DNA of 8,965 nt from contig CAZUVM010000210.1 in NCBI GenBank assembly GCA_964623885.1, positions 1 through 8,965 on the forward strand, given 5' to 3'. This DNA is from CAZUVM01 sp964623885. Lineage in GTDB: Bacteria; Verrucomicrobiota; Verrucomicrobiia; Limisphaerales; UBA8199. Below the pieces are notes generated by a model. The model was not told where the DNA came from, did no database searches, and worked only from the letters and a program-made list of their open reading frames with translations. The translations under genes were made by a program, and so were the position numbers. Positions 1 through 7,427 of this stretch are shown here, in pieces; the stretch's first letter is position 1; each line of letters begins with the position of its first letter.

Positions 1-1302
1 CTTAAATCCAAGGCAGGCGATCCCGACGCAACAAAACTGCTGGAGCAGTCCAAAACGGCCGCCGCAGCCGCGCTGGAACAGGAGCAAAAGTATCAGGCCG
101 CCACCAATGCGGCTGTACAGGCCTTAGCCCAGATGAATTACAGGGAGGCGAGCAATCAGATTGCTTCAGCCCTGGCCTCAAAACCTGGCGACCCCATGGC
201 CCTGAAATTGATGAATGATGCTCAGCAGGCCCTGAACTCAGGAGCCCAGCAACAGAAATATCAGAGCGCCATCGAAACGGCGAAGACGGCTCTCGCAGCA
301 AAGAACTTTCAGGAAGCGGCCAATCAAGCCGGAGTTGCTCTTTCCGTCAAACCGGGTGACCCGATGGCGGCAAGCTTACAAGCAGACTCGCGCAAGGCCA
401 TGGATGCTCTCACTGCCGCCGCTCAACAGTTGCAGCAATACCGAAGCGCCACAAATGCGGCAGCCGCGGCATTGTCTCAAAGCAACTATCAGTCGGCAAT
501 CAACCAGGCCAGGGTCGCGTTGGCCATTCGAACAAATGATCCAATTGCTTCAACGATCAAGAGTCAGGCGGAGACCTCTCTTTCACTAGCAACTGCCCAG
601 GAATTCTTCGCCCAGGGCGATTACGCCAAAGCCGCCGGTATTTGCAAAACGCGCGCAACTAACGATGCATTCGTCGCCTTGGCAGGCTCCATAGCTTCAG
701 AGCAAAAAGCGCTGACTGACGCCGGCACCAGCCTCAACAGCGGCGACTACGCCCAGGTGCAAGCCCTTAAGGACCAGAACTACAGCACGAAGGCACCATT
801 TGCCCGGTTGATCTCGCAAGCGACCCACGAAAACGCTGTGTTGGCGAGTCTGCAATCGATTAAACAGACCAACGGCTGGCAAGCAGTGCAGATGGTGCTG
901 ACGAATTCTGACAATGCGAGCCTTCGCGCCAAGCCGCCTTTCGCGGAATTGCTCACATGGGCAAATGCGGAGGCAGCCGCCCCTGCGAGTGCGCCGGCCA
1001 TCGCACCAGCGACTGTCCCGGCACCGCTGCCGACTAACACCTCGGATCAAAACCTTCGGCGCCTCGACACCAAACTGGAAGTTCTCCTGGTCCAGTTTGA
1101 AATTCTGAAGCCGACGGCTCGCGAGCTCAAGACCGACGAGGCCCGCCGCACCAAACCGTTGCCGGACGGTGCCATCGATACGGGCTATTACCTTGGCCAG
1201 GTGGACGGCATCGAAGCGGGGTTAAGGCAGGGTGGTTGGCTGGACCAGGATAATCGTAAGTCTTACATCGAGAAGCTGAGAAAGGCGATAAACGTTCGCT
1301 GA
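1..1302 (+). CDS. Ala-rich TPR-like helical repeat protein, 3' part (T6SS-linked, function unknown)
   Basis: The frame is open from base 1 to the TGA at 1300-1302, so this is the C-terminal 433 residues of a longer protein. The ATG at 133 is an internal Met and not a start. The first 200 residues are degenerate helical repeats of 56-60 residues. Each has a YxxAxxxAxxAL helix, a (N/D)(Y/F)xxAxxQAxxAL helix and a turn (AGDP, KPGDP, KPGDP, RTNDP at residues 5, 61, 117 and 177). The pattern resembles TPR-like solenoids used as protein-binding scaffolds. A Pro/Ala-rich linker (about residues 324-346) joins the solenoid to a roughly 85-residue charged C-terminal domain that I do not recognise. No membrane segment is seen in the visible part. 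The gene ends 28 bases before tssA in the same direction, so an operon and a T6SS accessory role are inferred. The missing N-terminus could hold the domain that defines its function. I am sure it is coding but unsure of its role. Confidence 0.85.
   Translation, partial: LKSKAGDPDATKLLEQSKTAAAAALEQEQKYQAATNAAVQALAQMNYREASNQIASALASKPGDPMALKLMNDAQQALNSGAQQQKYQSAIETAKTALAAKNFQEAANQAGVALSVKPGDPMAASLQADSRKAMDALTAAAQQLQQYRSATNAAAAALSQSNYQSAINQARVALAIRTNDPIASTIKSQAETSLSLATAQEFFAQGDYAKAAGICKTRATNDAFVALAGSIASEQKALTDAGTSLNSGDYAQVQALKDQNYSTKAPFARLISQATHENAVLASLQSIKQTNGWQAVQMVLTNSDNASLRAKPPFAELLTWANAEAAAPASAPAIAPATVPAPLPTNTSDQNLRRLDTKLEVLLVQFEILKPTARELKTDEARRTKPLPDGAIDTGYYLGQVDGIEAGLRQGGWLDQDNRKSYIEKLRKAINVR
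13..600 (+). repeat. In-gene tandem repeat units, period about 168-180 bases
   Basis: Three and a half diverged coding repeats start at about bases 13, 184, 352 and 532, giving periods of 57, 56 and 60 codons. The anchor is the (P/A)GDP(M/D)A turn, which becomes TNDPIA in the last unit. The divergence is mostly at the protein level, so these are old helical repeats and not a recent DNA duplication. Confidence 0.7.
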
Positions 1303-1317
1303 ACGGCCATGTGCCGT

Positions 1318-1325
1318 AGAAAGGA
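1318..1325 (+). promoter_or_regulatory. Ribosome binding site of tssA
   Basis: The sequence AGAAAGGA lies 5 bases before the ATG at 1331. It fixes the tssA start and is the only clear Shine-Dalgarno-like sequence before any gene in the window. Confidence 0.7.
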
Positions 1326-1330
1326 CCTGT

Positions 1331-2422
1331 ATGAACGAACTCATCGAGAAACTCTTGCAGCCTGTTTCATCCGAACAACCTTGCGGTCCAGACCTCTCCA
1401 GTGATGGACAATTTGACGAGTTGGAAACGATTCTCAAGGGTAAACCCGAAATCGATTTTGGGAATATCAAAAAACCAGCCGAACCGCCGGATTGGCGACA
1501 GCTTCAGCAAAAAAGCGCTGAGTATCTTGGGCAATCGAAACACTTGCGCGCGGCTACGATGCTGTGTTGCTGTTTGCTCAAAATGAATGGGATTGCGGGA
1601 TTTCGCGACGGCGTGCAGTTGATCCGCGGGCTGATCGAACAGTACTGGGACGCAGTCTATCCTCTGCTCGATCCCGAAGATAATAATGATCCTACGTACC
1701 GGTTGAACATCATTGCCGCGTTGACCGCGCCGCGCGGTTCGGTCACCGGCTGGCTTGCCATAATGGATAATCTTTACACCGCGCCGCTGTGCCAGCCCAA
1801 AGGCGCCCCGCCAGTGACATTCGAGCAACTTCAGGCTGCCAAGCTGCGGCAGGCCGGCGGGGAAGGTGCGCCGGCCGATGGTCCCACGCTAACCTCGATT
1901 ACTCCAGTGCTCCGCGGTTGTGCCGAACAAGTCGCCAATCATCACCAGGCGCTCCAGGAGGCATCTGAAACCATTCACGCCCTCGATCAATTCCTGGCTA
2001 ATACCCTCTCGGCTCAAAAATCCATGAGCTTCGAGGAACTCCAAAAGACCCTCAAGGAAATGCTCACCAGCCTTGAGCCTTACCTGCCCAATGCCGCAGG
2101 GGAGGCGGCTGCCGAGACTGGCGATGCGGCAACCACGGCAGAGGCTTCGGGCAATGGCGGTGTGGCCATTTCCATTCGCGGATCCATCCGGTCGCGCGAA
2201 GATGTCGTTACCGCACTCGACAGCATTTGTCAGTACTATGACCAGATCGAGCCTGGCAGCCCTGTTCCGTTCCTGCTTCGCCGCGCGCAGAAACTAGCTA
2301 CCATGAATTTCGTCCAGGCGGTGCAGGAATTAAACCTCATCGCCGGCCTGGACGCCCTGCGCCCGAGCATGGGATCCGTTGTTGACGGATCAGCCCCACC
2401 GCCCGAGGCTTCGGCAACGTGA
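1331..2422 (+). CDS. tssA: Type VI secretion system assembly protein TssA (ImpA family)
   Basis: TssA proteins form cytoplasmic rings that prime the T6SS baseplate and guide polymerisation of the Hcp tube and sheath. The 363-residue product begins with the ImpA N-terminal signature (PVSSEQPCGPDL at residues 11-22, followed by a WRQLQQKSAEYLGQSKHLR region and YWDAVYPLLDPEDNNDPTYR). It ends with the short-form C-terminal region (SREDVVTALDSICQYYDQIE, then PGSPVPFLLRRAQKL, about residues 288-322). The Ala/Gly-rich stretch between them (about residues 250-280) is a likely linker. The length fits short TssA proteins. The start is supported by the AGAAAGGA site. The gene follows the helical-repeat gene by 28 bases and is the only recognisable T6SS gene here, so the rest of the cluster should lie upstream. 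The 229-base hairpin-rich gap after it suggests the operon ends here. Confidence 0.92.
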   Translation: MNELIEKLLQPVSSEQPCGPDLSSDGQFDELETILKGKPEIDFGNIKKPAEPPDWRQLQQKSAEYLGQSKHLRAATMLCCCLLKMNGIAGFRDGVQLIRGLIEQYWDAVYPLLDPEDNNDPTYRLNIIAALTAPRGSVTGWLAIMDNLYTAPLCQPKGAPPVTFEQLQAAKLRQAGGEGAPADGPTLTSITPVLRGCAEQVANHHQALQEASETIHALDQFLANTLSAQKSMSFEELQKTLKEMLTSLEPYLPNAAGEAAAETGDAATTAEASGNGGVAISIRGSIRSREDVVTALDSICQYYDQIEPGSPVPFLLRRAQKLATMNFVQAVQELNLIAGLDALRPSMGSVVDGSAPPPEASAT

Positions 2423-2651
2423 GGCCATGTTGCAGCACTGCCGCTCGCACCGCTGAAGCTCCGACGGCCGGCGAGTCATTCGCCGGAAATGCGAGGCTTG
2501 CTTGGCTTCGGAATCGGGCGAAATTGGCAAACTTTTTCGCGCCGCGTAGCGGCAGCTCGACGGTAGCCGTGGGCCTCGGCCCACGGTCCGAATTGCCAGG
2601 TTTCCGGCAGCGTCGCGTAGCGACGCCTGAATCAGCGCGTAAGTATTCTCC
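2423..2651. repeat. Hairpin-rich intergenic composite repeat
   Basis: No gene is seen in this 229-base gap. It holds a chain of inverted repeats: 2468-2486 (7-bp stem CCGGCGA), 2518-2540 (6-bp stem GCGAAA), 2541-2553 (GCCGC-GTA-GCGGC), 2567-2586 (8-bp stem CCGTGGGC, loop CTCG) and 2610-2626 (GCGTCGC-GTA-GCGACGC). The 9-mer CGCGTAGCG occurs in two of these, at 2543-2551 and 2614-2622. From memory, similar 'CCGTGGGC...GCCCACGG' and 'GCGTCGC...GCGACGC' modules recur between genes in Verrucomicrobia and Planctomycetes, so I read it as a dispersed non-coding element. The frame open through 2419-2655 is a by-product of its base composition. Confidence 0.6.
2567..2586. terminator. Perfect hairpin, possible tssA terminator
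   Basis: An 8-bp GC-rich perfect stem (CCGTGGGC/GCCCACGG) with a 4-base loop lies 144 bases after the tssA stop. No T-run follows, so it is not a canonical intrinsic terminator. It may simply be part of the intergenic repeat. Confidence 0.3.
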
Positions 2652-4298
2652 ATGACTTCCACCGACACCCTTCCTCTTCAGCTCGGCTCTGCCGCTGCGT
2701 TCCGCTGCGCTCGCGAATTTCTACAGCTAGCCGATTTCAACGAGACCACGCTTTGCCGCCTGCTGGGCATGGACGACATGAGCGACCTCGGCAAAGTCGC
2801 GTGGGATAAGTTCCCGCTCGGCCCCGCCCAGGCCAGCGGTTCGCCAGCTACGCTGAACCTCATTCACGACTCGCTGGGAGCGCCGACATCCCTGCCAGCG
2901 AGAGAAGATCCACACGCCGGCAAGGATGCCGGTGCTCCCAGCGCAGGCCAAGCGGCTGATCAGGCTGCAGTCAGCATCCCGCCGGCTTTGCGATGGTGCA
3001 TCAACTTCTTTCTTCGTGGCCTGATCGTCTCGGAAGATGAATCGCAGCATGTGTGTGGAACGGAAATTCTCAACTCCTTGCTGGAGCTTGGACTATTGCG
3101 CCGTGCTAAAACTGGTGCTGGAGTTTTCTGCCCGGTTTGGTTGTATCCTGCCGATGATTTCATCACCGCCTCAGACCGGCGAGATGATCCGGAAGGTGGG
3201 CCGTTCACCCCTCCGGCAGATGTAGTCTTTCCGGCGATTTACGCCGGCACATTGAGGTTTCTACGATTGTTGCCAAGTGTTGCCGGCGACGCCCTGGATC
3301 TTTGCGGGGGTTCCGGTATTGGCGCGCTGCGCCTCGCTCGTGGGGCCCGCTCAGCTTCGACCGCGGATATTACCGAGCGGTCTGCATTCTTCGCAGAGTT
3401 CAACGCGCGCCTGAATGGGATCGTTATAGCCAGCCTTTGCGGCGATCTCTACGAACCTGCAAAAGGCCGGCAATTCGACCTCATTTCGGCTCACCCACCG
3501 TTTGTGCCGGCAACCGGCCCAAACATGGTCTATCGCGACGCAGGCGAAACCGGCGAGGAGGTCACCAGGCGAATCATCGAAGGATTGCCGGCGCATCTGC
3601 GCCCCGGGGGCATTTGCGTCATTCTGTGTGTAGCTCGCGACACACCCGACAAAACGTTTGAGCAGCGTGCCTGCGATTGGTTGGGCTCTGCGGTGGGTGA
3701 ATTCGAAATCGTATTCGGCCTGGAGAAAATTCTAGCCGTCGAAGGTGTAGTGGATTCGATGCGTAAACGAAGTCAGCAGATGAGGGATGACGAGGCGCGA
3801 AGCTTGCTTTCCCGTCTGCGCTCCCTGGGCACACGACAATTTGTTTACGGCGCACTACTGCTTCGACGCCATGCCCGGCTGGAGCGCCGCGAACCGTTCC
3901 GTATTCGCATGACGTCCAATGCGACTGCCGCTGATTTTGAAAAGCTGCTGGCGTGGCGCAACCACCGCCGCCAGCCCGGTTTCGATCGTTGGCTGGCCGG
4001 CTCCAAACCGCGCCTCGCTCCGAAGCTCGAACTGACTGCACGTCATCTCGTGCAGGATGGGAGCCTTGTGCCGGCCGAATTTGTATTCTCGATATCGAAT
4101 GGCTTCGAGGCCGCGCTACGCCCCGATGCCTGGCTGGTGCCACTGGTAGCCCGACTCGAAGGCGAGCGCTCGGTGAGTGAGGTTTTCGAACAAGCCCGAA
4201 CTGCCGATGAATTGCCCGAAGGGTTTGCGCTCGCTGACTTTGCCCGGTTGGTGCAGGATCTTATCGAGCGCGGCTTTCTTGAAGTAGCGCTTTCTTGA
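2652..4298 (+). CDS. Class I SAM-dependent methyltransferase (PrmC/MTS-like fold) with extra C-terminal domain
   Basis: The 548-residue product has a Rossmann methyltransferase core. The SAM-binding motif I is DLCGGSGIGALRLA (residues 216-229). A strand ending in Asp239 is followed by a helix with Asn251 and Asn255. Motif IV, FDLISAHPPF (275-284), is of the N/DPPY type found in PrmC/HemK and RNA or DNA methyltransferases, but with His in the first position. A roughly 210-residue N-terminal helical region precedes the core. About 150 residues follow it and end in a possible winged-helix-like segment (EVFEQARTADELPEGFALADFARLVQDLIERGFLEV region, about 508-545). Residues about 74-97 are encoded by an in-frame palindromic element. 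The substrate is unknown. The start is fixed because an in-frame TAA lies at 2640-2642 and ATG 2652 is the only start before the conserved N-terminus. No Shine-Dalgarno is visible. The stop overlaps or abuts the next gene, suggesting co-expression. Confidence 0.8.
   Translation: MTSTDTLPLQLGSAAAFRCAREFLQLADFNETTLCRLLGMDDMSDLGKVAWDKFPLGPAQASGSPATLNLIHDSLGAPTSLPAREDPHAGKDAGAPSAGQAADQAAVSIPPALRWCINFFLRGLIVSEDESQHVCGTEILNSLLELGLLRRAKTGAGVFCPVWLYPADDFITASDRRDDPEGGPFTPPADVVFPAIYAGTLRFLRLLPSVAGDALDLCGGSGIGALRLARGARSASTADITERSAFFAEFNARLNGIVIASLCGDLYEPAKGRQFDLISAHPPFVPATGPNMVYRDAGETGEEVTRRIIEGLPAHLRPGGICVILCVARDTPDKTFEQRACDWLGSAVGEFEIVFGLEKILAVEGVVDSMRKRSQQMRDDEARSLLSRLRSLGTRQFVYGALLLRRHARLERREPFRIRMTSNATAADFEKLLAWRNHRRQPGFDRWLAGSKPRLAPKLELTARHLVQDGSLVPAEFVFSISNGFEAALRPDAWLVPLVARLEGERSVSEVFEQARTADELPEGFALADFARLVQDLIERGFLEVALS
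2872..2943. repeat. 72-base imperfect palindromic element inside the methyltransferase gene
   Basis: The arms are 2872-2896 and 2919-2943, 25 bases each. They match as inverted repeats at 22 of 25 positions around a 22-base loop. The element is exactly 24 codons long and leaves the frame open, encoding a low-complexity Gly/Ala/Pro stretch (LGAPTSLPARED... AGKDAGAPS). The minus strand reads ILAGVWIFSRWQGCRRS. I recall this peptide as a translation product of a dispersed palindromic repeat in Verrucomicrobia, but could not check it here. Confidence 0.65.
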
Positions 4299-4303
4299 GC
4301 GCA

Positions 4304-6904
4304 ATGACCCATGCGGGCACGACAGCACTGCTATTGCTTGGCCTAACCACGGCGACAGCAGCCGAGTTCAATGTCCGGTGGCAGCCCCTCAATGAGCCCG
4401 GCAACCTGGGCCGCGTCGAATCCGTTTCAATTAGCCCTTTCGATTCCAAAAGACTCCTGGCCGGCGGCGACGTTTTTGGAGTTGGCCTCAGCACCGATGG
4501 CGGCACGTCATGGGAACAAGCTCTAGGCATCACTGATTGCTCCGAGATCAACGACTTCACTTTTCATCCGGGTCGTTCCAACGTGGTTTGGGTGGGCACG
4601 CTCAGTGGGCCATATCAAAGCCTAGACGGCGGTAAAACCTGGAAGCTTGAGCGAGCCGGTATGCCGCCGATGAGCAGCAATACCTTGACCGCGCCGATTC
4701 AGAAGGTCCTTTTCGATCCCAACAACTTCGAATGTTTGCTGGCCATTGCGGGCAATCATCGCCACATGGGTTATGGCACCGTAGGCACAACCTGTTGGGG
4801 CGGCGTGTGGAAAAGCAGCGATGGCGGCGAGCACTGGACAAAACTCACAACCATTGATGATGCAGGGGTGGGCGCTTCGGAAGACGGCACGGGCGTGTTA
4901 ATCAATGACGCGGGGTTTGCGGCCGGCTCATCGAGCATCGTTTTCGCCTGCTCCGACCAGGGCGGCGTGTACAAGAGCACCGATGCCGGCACCAATTTCA
5001 TGAAGGTTAACGCCGGTTTACCCAACACTAAAGCATGGGCGCTGGCACTACACCCAACCGATCCCAAAATCCTCTGGGTTAGCCTGGGCAATGGCGCGGG
5101 CGTGTGGAAGAGCTCCGACGGCGGTAGCACATGGAACGCAGCAAACGCCGGAATGAGTGACCTCGCTCCGAGCTCCGAATTCAGAACTATCTGCGTGTCC
5201 CACAGCAACCCTGATCGCCTTTACTGTGCTTCATGGACTCGCTCGGCCTCCACTTACCGCTCGAGCAACGGAGGAACAACCTGGTCGAGGATTGTTACCA
5301 ACGCCAGCAACCATACCCTCGTCGGAGGTACAGGAAACCCAAGTGGATTGCACTTCCAATGGATTACGGTCGACCCAAGGGAACCCGACCATGTGCTGGG
5401 CGCATGCGAAGGCAACGTCGTGCAGTCCTTCGACGCCGGCGCTACCTGGAAAGACATTACGTGTTACTCGGCCGGTTCCGGCTGGCGCGGGAATGGTTAC
5501 AGCGGCCTTTGCTGCACCGCCGTTGGTTGGAATCCGTTCAAGGCGGGCCAGGTTTTCACGCTGGGGATGGACGGAGGCAAATTGCTGCGTACCGACGATT
5601 ACTTCTGGAGTTGGAAACTGGCTGACCCCGGTCTGATCGGCCCGTTCAATGGCTCGAGCGCGGTTACGTTTGCCCCAGATGGAACCATTTACGTCGGCAG
5701 CGGCCAGTTCGGAAACGTGAGCGGCGCTTACCGCAATGAACCCATTATCCGGAGCACCAACTGGGGCGTTACGTGGAACTATCTAGCCAGACCACTTGAA
5801 TCAACCGGTGATAATAAAGCGGTATATGTCGATCCCGCCGACCCGAAGAAACTCTGGGCCATAATCGGCAATCTGCTGTACCAGAGCCAAAATGGCGGTT
5901 CCAATTGGGCCCAATTGGCCCTCAACGAGTCAGGCTCACTTTGGAATATCGCAGCCGACCCGCGGCATCCAGGCAGGCTCTACGTCGGGGCGCGCAATGG
6001 TGTCTTCGCCAGCACCAACGGAACAGATTTCTCCTTGATGCCAGGTTCACCCAGGTCTTCCCAATACGAGTACGTTTACGTGGACCCAGTAGCGCCCGAC
6101 CGATTATATGCTGTGAGCTTTAATTCCGGTTCCTGGGGCGGCGTTTACCGGTACGAGGGCACCTGGACACGCCTATTGAAAAAGCCGCGGGCGCGAGCGT
6201 TGGCGATCGATCCAGGCAATCCCCGGCACCTCGCCGTCATCACCAAGTGGTGGCCTGCACGCGACCTGAACCGCGCTGACGGCGTGTGGATGAGCGCAGA
6301 TGCAGGGGACCATTGGACCCAGTGTAATGCCGGACTGCGCATGCTCAGCGGCACGACCATTGCCTTTAATCCGGACAAGAGCGGGCAACTCATCCTGGGA
6401 ACCGACGGCGCTGGCTTTTACGCCACCGACGTGGGCAGTTCAACTGCCTTCAATTCCACCGCGCTGGTGCCGGGTACGATTCAAGCCGAGGACTACGACC
6501 GCGGCGGTGAAGGCATTGCTTGTCACACGTCGGCCAGGAGCCAAAGTGTCAGCAATTACCGTAGTGACACGCCCTACGTGAAAGCTGGCGGCAGTGGTTA
6601 CGTGCTGCAACTCTCAACTGCCGGAGAATGGTTCAAATATTCAGTGAATGTTGTTGCTGCTGGAAACTACGATTTGAATTTCCGCGCGGCTTCGGCGACC
6701 GGCGCGCGAGTCCATCTCGAAGCCAACGGCGTGAACGTCACCGGTCCAGTCGCAATTCCTCGAACCGATTCAGGCAATCGTTGGGTGGACATTATAGTCC
6801 GCAACGTACGGCTCGACGTTGGGCCGCAATTCCGCAAACTGTACGTGGAAGCTCCCTCGGCGGATCTGGACTACTTGAGCCTTGCCGCCAGCAGGTCCCC
6901 TTGA
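4304..6904 (+). CDS. Secreted Asp-box beta-propeller protein (GH74/sialidase-like) with C-terminal CBM6-type module
   Basis: The 866-residue product starts with a short hydrophobic leader (MTHAGTTALLLLGLTTATAA, cleavage likely before EF), so export is likely. The leader lacks Lys/Arg. The body carries about eleven Asp-box or Asp-box-like motifs (S-x-D/N-G/A-G-x-T-W) at residues about 63, 106, 171, 225, 270, 320, 375, 484, 528, 570 and 664. This arrangement is typical of beta-propellers such as GH74 xyloglucanases, sialidases and Vps10/sortilin-like proteins. Residues about 722-862 form a CBM6-like beta-sandwich (VPGTIQAEDYDRGGEG, then GEWFKYSVNVVAAGNYDLNF, ending DLDYLSLA). Together these suggest binding and perhaps cleavage of a polysaccharide outside the cytoplasm. 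Catalytic residues cannot be assigned by eye. The start could instead be TTG 4295, which overlaps the upstream TGA. ATG 4304 was preferred because it leads straight into the signal peptide. Likely co-transcribed with the methyltransferase. Confidence 0.82.
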   Translation: MTHAGTTALLLLGLTTATAAEFNVRWQPLNEPGNLGRVESVSISPFDSKRLLAGGDVFGVGLSTDGGTSWEQALGITDCSEINDFTFHPGRSNVVWVGTLSGPYQSLDGGKTWKLERAGMPPMSSNTLTAPIQKVLFDPNNFECLLAIAGNHRHMGYGTVGTTCWGGVWKSSDGGEHWTKLTTIDDAGVGASEDGTGVLINDAGFAAGSSSIVFACSDQGGVYKSTDAGTNFMKVNAGLPNTKAWALALHPTDPKILWVSLGNGAGVWKSSDGGSTWNAANAGMSDLAPSSEFRTICVSHSNPDRLYCASWTRSASTYRSSNGGTTWSRIVTNASNHTLVGGTGNPSGLHFQWITVDPREPDHVLGACEGNVVQSFDAGATWKDITCYSAGSGWRGNGYSGLCCTAVGWNPFKAGQVFTLGMDGGKLLRTDDYFWSWKLADPGLIGPFNGSSAVTFAPDGTIYVGSGQFGNVSGAYRNEPIIRSTNWGVTWNYLARPLESTGDNKAVYVDPADPKKLWAIIGNLLYQSQNGGSNWAQLALNESGSLWNIAADPRHPGRLYVGARNGVFASTNGTDFSLMPGSPRSSQYEYVYVDPVAPDRLYAVSFNSGSWGGVYRYEGTWTRLLKKPRARALAIDPGNPRHLAVITKWWPARDLNRADGVWMSADAGDHWTQCNAGLRMLSGTTIAFNPDKSGQLILGTDGAGFYATDVGSSTAFNSTALVPGTIQAEDYDRGGEGIACHTSARSQSVSNYRSDTPYVKAGGSGYVLQLSTAGEWFKYSVNVVAAGNYDLNFRAASATGARVHLEANGVNVTGPVAIPRTDSGNRWVDIIVRNVRLDVGPQFRKLYVEAPSADLDYLSLAASRSP

Positions 6905-6906
6905 CC

Positions 6907-7092
6907 TCAGTCGAAATCGGAGCAGCTCAGAAAGTAATGGCAGCGCGGGCAGCGGAGCTTGCATTTCTCATTATGCAATTCGTGCCCGCAGCGCGGGCAC
7001 CAACGCCAATACTCGCCTTCTTCACAACTCCGCGCCGGAGAATCGCCCGCAGCACGCGCGCCTGCCACTCTGTTATCGTTCTCAGGTTCCAT
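6907..7092 (-). CDS. Small zinc-ribbon protein, 61 aa
   Basis: The minus-strand product starts at ATG 7092 and ends with TGA at 6909-6907, two bases from the stop of the converging propeller gene. Its second half is a zinc-ribbon: CPRC at residues 32-35 and CPRC at 48-51, with further Cys at 44 and 57, and a tail YFLSCSDFD. Two CxxC knuckles spaced like this usually bind one zinc ion. Both knuckles use identical codons (TGCCCGCGCTGC). The first 22 residues are polar and low in features, so a later start (for example GTG at 7068) is possible. No Shine-Dalgarno is visible. I recall similar short 'CPRCGHELHN...CKLRCPRC' proteins from Verrucomicrobia but cannot name a function. A nucleic-acid or protein adaptor role is only a guess. 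The motif density argues that this is a real gene and not a shadow ORF. Confidence 0.72.
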   Translation of the reverse strand: MEPENDNRVAGARAAGDSPARSCEEGEYWRWCPRCGHELHNEKCKLRCPRCHYFLSCSDFD

Positions 7093-7427
7093 GTTGCTGG
7101 GTGCGCCAGTACTTTGGCGAAACGTAATGGATCAAGGCAACTGAAATGCGCGAATCTCCCCCTGATGCCGATCGAGGGTTTCCGCGATAGAATCTCAGGT
7201 CCGTGCCGAGTAATTCGTACTACTATCCACGAAAGTTTCCTCGGCCTGCGCAAACTCTCGCCCTCGTCCTCGCCCTCTTCCTTCTATGAATTCAATTGGC
7301 CTCCCTTTTGGTTGCGGCCCTGCCGTGCTGTGTGCATTCGTGGTTCTCTTTTGCATCTTTCCAGGCGGCGGGAGCCTTCCTGCAACTTTCTCCTCCATCC
7401 CCGGTTTTTTCTGCTACCTTGCCACCC
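7093..7427. other. Divergent intergenic region with repeat copy 1
   Basis: This 335-base stretch separates the divergently transcribed zinc-ribbon gene and rarD, so both promoters should lie here. I could not pick out convincing -35/-10 boxes. Its right half is occupied by the direct repeat (7219-7323, continuing more loosely to 7356). Open frames through it (for example from 7286 or TTG 7296) start inside the repeat and are not supported. Confidence 0.6.
7219..7323. repeat. Dispersed direct repeat, copy 1 (105 bp)
   Basis: It matches 8410-8520 in the same orientation. The left 42 bases agree at 40 positions and the right 38 at 37. The middle is a variable pyrimidine-only-like tract (CCCTCGTCCTCGCCCTCTTC...) that is 25 bases here and 31 in copy 2. 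A looser tail (7311-7356) matches 8632-8677 at 34 of 46 positions. It lies just upstream of rarD. Confidence 0.85.

Noticed and set aside
13..600. CRISPR-like or minisatellite reading of the repeats at the left end
   Set aside because: The repeats are about 170 bases long, diverged, in frame and protein-like, with no short identical repeats and spacers.
2419..2655. Open frame between tssA and the methyltransferase gene
   Set aside because: It consists of hairpin-rich repeat DNA with no protein-like pattern, and begins at the tssA stop.
3619..4143. Minus-strand frame of 174 codons opposite the methyltransferase gene
   Set aside because: It is a GC-rich shadow of a well-supported coding sequence, with no domain pattern of its own.
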